Origin: Streptomyces sp. ISL-1
Lineage (GTDB): Bacteria; Actinomycetota; Actinomycetes; Streptomycetales; Streptomycetaceae
DNA: 64,000 nucleotides
Assembly: GCF_018614585.1 (NCBI RefSeq)
Contig: NZ_JAGGOI010000029.1
Location: 1-64,000 of the forward strand
Reading direction: 5' to 3'
This document shows, in pieces, positions 60,697 through 64,000 of this stretch (its first letter is position 1; each line of letters begins with the position of its first letter). The position numbers and the translations under genes are program-made. The notes below the pieces were generated by a model. That model was not told where the DNA came from and did no database searches. It worked only from the letters and a program-made list of their open reading frames with translations.

Positions 60697-61337
60697 AGCG
60701 GTACAAGAGCTATAGCTGGATTGGGGTGGCTTGGTCGGCGACCAATGTGGCGGGCTTTTGGGTTAAGGAGATTAGTGACGAGCCACAACTGCTGAACAAT
60801 GGCCTGTGGGTCAGTATCGCGCTGTCCGCTGGTTGGCTTTTCCACGCCATCCGCGTCTTTGTAACGGAGGAGTTGGGGTACGGGCGCAGTCGCCGACGGC
60901 AGTCGAGGTCGGCGCTGAGGGTCGCCTCGATGGCCGCTCACCTCGCAGGTTCTCGGCGCGCCTTACGCGATGCCTGGCTCGCCGACCTGGTTGGCGACCC
61001 GAATAACGGTCTACCGCTCACTCCAACGGAACAGCGTCACCTCGCCTCGGGGTTCGTCGTCGCGGCGATCCGAATGCGGGCCCATGACCTACTCGGCGGA
61101 CTGTGGCGACCAGTGGACTGGATGCTTGCCGTCGAATCTCGGACGCACGGGTTCATCGCCGCAGTCGTGGGTGCGCAGGCGATCTACATCGTGCGCGATG
61201 GTGGGCTTTCGGCGCTGGCCACTGAGATCTGGGAGCCGTGCGCGATCCTTGGCGGTGGGCTTTATGTCCTCACTCGATGGCTTCGACGTCGCCGCGGGAT
61301 CGAGCTCGCCTGTAGGGCAGAGTCTCCGCAGGAGTGA
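60693..61337 (+). CDS. Membrane protein co-transcribed with padR
   Basis: 214 aa, GTG in a GTGA overlap with padR. Three hydrophobic segments are visible (about 38-57 NGLWVSIALSAGWLFHAIRV, about 150-165 FIAAVVGAQAIYIV, about 180-196 CAILGGGLYVLTRWL), separated by a basic cytoplasmic-type region. GC content is a little lower than in its neighbours. No family recognised; PadR partners are often membrane proteins responding to envelope stress. Confidence 0.72.
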   Translation: MKRYKSYSWIGVAWSATNVAGFWVKEISDEPQLLNNGLWVSIALSAGWLFHAIRVFVTEELGYGRSRRRQSRSALRVASMAAHLAGSRRALRDAWLADLVGDPNNGLPLTPTEQRHLASGFVVAAIRMRAHDLLGGLWRPVDWMLAVESRTHGFIAAVVGAQAIYIVRDGGLSALATEIWEPCAILGGGLYVLTRWLRRRRGIELACRAESPQE

Positions 61338-61435
61338 CCCACCGAGGTGCCAGTCTTGCCGGCCGGACACTGGGCTGGGGCGCGGCTTCAGGCGGCGGCC
61401 GCGTGTGTGGGGGAGTCGCCACCCCGGCCTACGCC

Positions 61436-61641
61436 GCGGGGATGATCCCGGACTCGGTCCACAGCGCCCACCGCGCGCACGGGGTCGTGCCTGCCCCGCC
61501 GCACACGTCGATCGTCCCGCCCCTGCGCGCGCACAGGCTGCCCGCGGACGATGCGCCCGCGGTCGGGCACGAATGAGCTGAGCCCCCTCTCGCCTTCGGG
61601 CGAGCGGGGGCGCCCCCGTGCGTCGTGAGATCAGTCGTCAC
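61436..61641 (-). pseudogene. Diverged copy of the zinc-ribbon gene
   Basis: Minus-strand reading gives SLCARRGGTIDVCGGAGTTPC and RWALW, which lines up with CVCGGTIEVYGRAGAISVARC and GALW of the frame at 60139-60318. Cys spacing is disturbed and no good start is present, so it looks like a decayed duplicate. Apart from this, 61338-61630 holds nothing I can assign. Confidence 0.45.
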
Positions 61642-61945
61642 CGAACGGGGCTGGCCCGCTGCCCTTGATTGTTAGCTCGCCAGTGCCCAGGTCTCCGCCA
61701 ACAGTGATGAACTTGCCCACACGGTTGCCGATCTCGATCTCCGGCTCGTCGGATTCCTGGATGGCCCATGCTTCCGGCTCTCCGGAGGCGCTAAGCCTGC
61801 CGCCCCACGATGTGAGGCCAGGGACATGCCCCCGCCCTCCGCCAGCCCGAGTCTCGTGGTACTCCTGCGTGCTCCGCAGTTCGACTTCGACCTCGATCCG
61901 TGTACCGTCCGCGATGACTGCGGCAGGGCCCGTGTATTCGCTCAT
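61631..61945 (-). CDS. Hypothetical element protein (104 aa)
   Basis: ATG 61945 starts MSEYTGPAAVIADGTRIEVE; upstream residues in the open frame are low-information. Alternating beta-strand pattern (IEVEVELRST, GKFITVGGDLGTGELTIKG) with a WGGRL centre suggests a small beta-barrel. From memory, similar proteins starting with SEYxGPAxVI occur in many actinobacterial elements and may belong to DUF4873-like families. Function unknown. Confidence 0.65.
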   Translation of the reverse strand: MSEYTGPAAVIADGTRIEVEVELRSTQEYHETRAGGGRGHVPGLTSWGGRLSASGEPEAWAIQESDEPEIEIGNRVGKFITVGGDLGTGELTIKGSGPAPFGDD

Positions 61946-62009
61946 GAGGTCAGCATGGCGGGAGACCTGATCCTCCGCTCGCGAAGCGCAAGGCGTTCCC
62001 TCCATTCGG

Positions 62010-62058
62010 GTTGCGCGCAACGGGCCGGCGGACAGACTCCAGCGGCAATCTCGCGCAA
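62010..62058. promoter_or_regulatory. TTGCGCGCAA palindrome and related CGCGCAA box
   Basis: GTTGCGCGCAAC (62010-62021) is a perfect 12-bp palindrome. A half-site CGCGCAA repeats at 62052-62058. Both lie upstream of the operon starting at 62124, and the same word recurs at 63733 and 63743. Confidence 0.45.
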
Positions 62059-62123
62059 CTCGCGGCCACCGCACCACCATTGGCCGCATGCTGGAGCTCC
62101 GACCAGCGAGAACGGAGCACCCC

Positions 62124-62327
62124 ATGACGCTCAAGTTCATCGGCACCACCTCCGAGCACGGCAACTGCCCCACGCTGTACGAGGTCGAGGAGACTGGTGA
62201 CATCGTCGTCCAGGGCAACCGGCTGACCGACCCCGAGCACCTCACTCAGCTGCGCGACGTCGGCGAAGGTGAGACCTTCGTCGTCATCCCTCGCGAGCTT
62301 CTGACCCGCTTCGCCCCCAAGGAGTGA
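62124..62327 (+). CDS. Small hypothetical protein (67 aa) beside the DUF6879/DUF5753 pair
   Basis: ATG 62124 with CGGAG upstream; the earlier ATG at 62088 lacks one. MTLKFIGTTSEHGNCPTLYE ... GETFVVIPRELLTRF is a compact acidic beta-rich domain. The next gene starts 2 nt after its stop. This small gene, the DUF6879-like gene and the XRE-DUF5753 gene form a unit I have seen many times in Streptomyces genomes and elements. Confidence 0.75.
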   Translation: MTLKFIGTTSEHGNCPTLYEVEETGDIVVQGNRLTDPEHLTQLRDVGEGETFVVIPRELLTRFAPKE

Positions 62328-62328
62328 C

Positions 62329-62865
62329 GTGCCACCCCGGATTCCGTTCGAGGAGATCACCCATCTGTTCTCGGAGTTCGAGCGCACCGCGTGGCGGCTG
62401 GAGACCCGCCGCGGGTACGCCTCGGACCGGCAGGGTGCCCGCTTCCAGGCGTTCATGTGCGGCATCGAGCCGCGGCCGGAGCCTGACCACCCGTGGAACG
62501 TCAACGTGCGGCAGAGGGCAGCTGAAGGGGCCCGGTTCTCCCGTGTGCGGATCATCGACGAGCCGCCCACGGACGGGCAGCGGTTCCTCATGGCGACCGC
62601 GGCCGGGAACGTGGTGGCCGGCGAGGACATCCGCGTACTGACCCGAGCCGAGGCGAACCGGCTGGAGCTGCCGGAGCACGACCTGTGGCTGTTCGACTCC
62701 CGCATCCTGGTCCGCATGCACATCGACGACACAGACACCACGATCGGTGTGGAGCTCGTCGACGACGCCGCGGAGGTGCTCGCCGCATGCCGAGCCCGGG
62801 ACGCCGCTTGGCCCCTTGCACGCCCTACTGCTGAGGTGTGGACGCAGGTACGTTCGTCCGTGTGA
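62329..62865 (+). CDS. DUF6879-like protein
   Basis: 178 aa, GTG start with AAGGAG 5-10 nt upstream. RTAWRLETRRGYASDRQG, then VRIIDEPPTDGQRFLM and LELPEHDLWLFDSRILVRMH, match the DUF6879 family as I know it. Its stop overlaps the DUF5753 gene (GTGA). DUF6879 and XRE-DUF5753 pairs have been discussed as toxin-antitoxin-like or Scr1-type sensing modules. That is not established here. Confidence 0.78.
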   Translation: MPPRIPFEEITHLFSEFERTAWRLETRRGYASDRQGARFQAFMCGIEPRPEPDHPWNVNVRQRAAEGARFSRVRIIDEPPTDGQRFLMATAAGNVVAGEDIRVLTRAEANRLELPEHDLWLFDSRILVRMHIDDTDTTIGVELVDDAAEVLAACRARDAAWPLARPTAEVWTQVRSSV

Positions 62866-63704
62866 GCACGGACTTTCAGAGCGCCAGGGTCGCCCTCGGC
62901 GCGCGCTTGCGCGAGCTGCGCACCGAGGCCGGGCTCAACGGCAAGGACATGGCCGCGCGGCTCGGCTGGCAGCGCTCGAAGGTGTCGAGGCTGGAGAACG
63001 GGAAACAGACCGCGACCGCGACTGACCTCGCAGAGTGGGCCCGCGCCGCCGGCACACCCGCGCAAGCGGCGGACCTGGAGAGCCGACGCCGCGGGCTGGA
63101 GTCCCAGCAGCGCTCATGGCGCAGGCAGCTCGCCGCGGGCCACCGCTCCGTGCAAGACCGGTACGTCGTCGAGTACCAGCGCACGGCGACCATGCGCGGG
63201 TACGAGGCCACCGTCATCCCCGGTCTGTTCCAGACACCTGACTACGCCCGGCACCTGCTCATCCAGAACGCCGAGCTGATGCGGTCGCCCCGCGATACGG
63301 AAGCGGCCGTGCAGTCCCGCATGCGACGGCAGGAGGTGCTGTACGAGGCAGGCAAGCTCTTCCGTGTCCTGATGTGGGAGGGCGCACTGCACGCGCTGAT
63401 CTGCCCCCGCGAGGTGATGGCCGGCCAGTTGGACCGCCTCGTCGGGCTGATCGGCATGAGCACGGTGGAGCTCGGCATCGTGCCCCTCGGTGCACCGCTG
63501 CCGCTGACTCCGAAGCACGGGTTCTGGATCTTTGACGAGGAGCGGGTGATCGTCGAGACGGTCAACACCGAGTTGCAGTACGAGTCTGCCGATGACGTCG
63601 AGCTGTACGGGCGGGTGTGGGATGGCCTCAACGAGGCAGCGGCGTACGGGCCGAAGGCGCACCGGCTGATTGCAAGGGCGCGGGCACAGTTCCAGTCCGT
63701 GTGA
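62862..63704 (+). CDS. XRE-family regulator with DUF5753 domain
   Basis: 280 aa from GTG 62862. The N-terminal HTH is LGARLRELRTEAGLNGKDMAARLGWQRSKVSRLENGKQT (landmarks GLNGKDMAARLG and SKVSRLENGKQT). The rest is DUF5753: YEATVIPGLFQTPDYARHLL, RQEVLYEAGKLFRVLMWEGAL and TVELGIVPLGAPLPL. This architecture is abundant and multi-copy in Streptomyces, where partners are DUF397 or DUF6879 proteins. It probably controls its own operon via the CGCGCAA boxes nearby. Confidence 0.9.
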   Translation: MSTDFQSARVALGARLRELRTEAGLNGKDMAARLGWQRSKVSRLENGKQTATATDLAEWARAAGTPAQAADLESRRRGLESQQRSWRRQLAAGHRSVQDRYVVEYQRTATMRGYEATVIPGLFQTPDYARHLLIQNAELMRSPRDTEAAVQSRMRRQEVLYEAGKLFRVLMWEGALHALICPREVMAGQLDRLVGLIGMSTVELGIVPLGAPLPLTPKHGFWIFDEERVIVETVNTELQYESADDVELYGRVWDGLNEAAAYGPKAHRLIARARAQFQSV

Positions 63705-63730
63705 GCAACCTCGGCCAACTGCCTGACTGG

Positions 63731-63750
63731 CCCGCGCAATCCCGCGCAAT
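63731..63750. repeat. Two tandem 10-bp CCCGCGCAAT boxes
   Basis: Perfect duplication CCCGCGCAAT at 63731-63740 and 63741-63750, between the DUF5753 gene and the gene at 63792. It contains the CGCGCAA word found upstream of 62124. Confidence 0.6.
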
Positions 63751-63791
63751 CGGAGCGCGCTGGCCCGGCCGCCGTCCCTACGGTCCCGGTC

Positions 63792-64000
63792 ATGGACTCC
63801 AACACCCGCCCCTCGGGGGCCTCCGAAGCGGGACCATCCCTCTACTGCCACTGGCACAAGGGACCGTCCGGCACCGCGACTCTGATCGACGTGGTGGATC
63901 AAGGGTCCGGACCGGGCGGGTACCACCTGTATGCGTGTGACCCGTGCATGGAACAGCTCCACTTGACGCCGCTGTCCGAACGGGGGCGGGCCGCGTCATG
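63792..64000 (+). CDS. Small Cys/His protein, reaches the window edge
   Basis: ATG 63792; at least 69 codons, with the frame running into the last bases (if the next base were A, a TGA would end it at 64001). YCHWHKGPSG and YACDPCMEQL give Cys/His pairs typical of a treble-clef or zinc-ribbon fold. Unknown function. Confidence 0.6.
   Translation, partial: MDSNTRPSGASEAGPSLYCHWHKGPSGTATLIDVVDQGSGPGGYHLYACDPCMEQLHLTPLSERGRAAS

Larger units (their letters stand above)
51443..64000. mobile_element. Integrated element (AICE-like or prophage), left part
   Basis: The element starts at the comEA junction and continues past the window. Supporting features are a serine integrase next to the junction, a prim-pol/helicase replicase with adjacent repeats, an excisionase-like HTH protein, XRE, PadR and DUF5753 regulators, densely packed short genes with frequent 4-nt overlaps, and no housekeeping gene. 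Actinomycete AICEs with prim-pol replicases are known. Capsid, tail, terminase, relaxase and FtsK/TraB genes are all absent from the visible 12.5 kb, so the class stays open. Confidence 0.82.

Noticed and set aside
51443..64000. Clear-cut prophage call
   Set aside because: No terminase, portal, capsid, tail or lysis gene is visible, and the replicase and regulators fit an AICE equally well.

Overview
This is high-GC actinobacterial DNA, almost certainly a Streptomyces chromosome. The evidence is the codon use (G/C third positions, many GTG starts), the gene order rne, rplU, rpmA, obgE, proB, proA, nadD, LCP gene, rsfS, histidine phosphatase, tRNA-Ala, leuS, degV, comEA, and several small families that I know only from streptomycetes. 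The window opens inside rne and closes inside an integrated element.

Positions 1-3391 hold the 3' part of rne (RNase E/G) and its terminator. Positions 3663-18517 form a cell-surface polysaccharide block. Five of its genes match, step for step, the route from UDP-GlcNAc to UDP-2,3-diacetamido-2,3-dideoxy-mannuronic acid: 6-dehydrogenase (7431-8714), 3-dehydrogenase (4778-5794), aminotransferase (3663-4781), N-acetyltransferase (15924-16523) and 2-epimerase (8855-9943). Glycosyltransferases that could assemble the polymer lie among them. Positions 18767-20898 are rplU-rpmA-obgE. Positions 21132-28414 form a second, teichoic-acid-like block: a GT4 enzyme, a fused cytidylyltransferase-SDR (CDP-ribitol type), a membrane-linked TagF-like polymerase and a GT2 enzyme paralogous to the one in the first block. 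No initiating transferase, flippase or exporter is visible.

Positions 28542-39249 carry proB, proA, two related single-span membrane proteins, an M48 metallopeptidase, two tiny membrane proteins, nadD, a divergent LytR-CpsA-Psr protein with a cell-wall context, rsfS and a histidine phosphatase that seems to use a CTG start. Two identical tRNA-Ala(GGC) genes (39346 and 41660) flank a decayed MFS transporter, two tiny zinc-ribbon proteins and a GT87 membrane mannosyltransferase-like gene. A two-gene redox operon (NuoF-like/ferredoxin fusion plus a haem-b membrane protein) follows on the minus strand. leuS (45363-48221) is preceded by a 12-codon leader peptide with three consecutive Leu codons and a textbook intrinsic terminator, so attenuation is likely. 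A coiled-coil membrane protein and a DegV protein come next.

At about 51440 the competence-type gene comEA is cut within its last helix-hairpin-helix motif. From there to the end of the window runs an integrated element of at least 12.5 kb: a large serine integrase, an HTH protein, a leaderless XRE regulator, a primase-polymerase/helicase replication protein followed by an iteron-like array, an excisionase-like HTH protein, PadR and DUF5753-type regulators, and many small hypothetical genes. No phage structural gene, relaxase or FtsK/TraB translocase appears before the window ends. An actinomycete integrative and conjugative element (AICE) with a prim-pol replicase is the best guess, and a prophage is not excluded.
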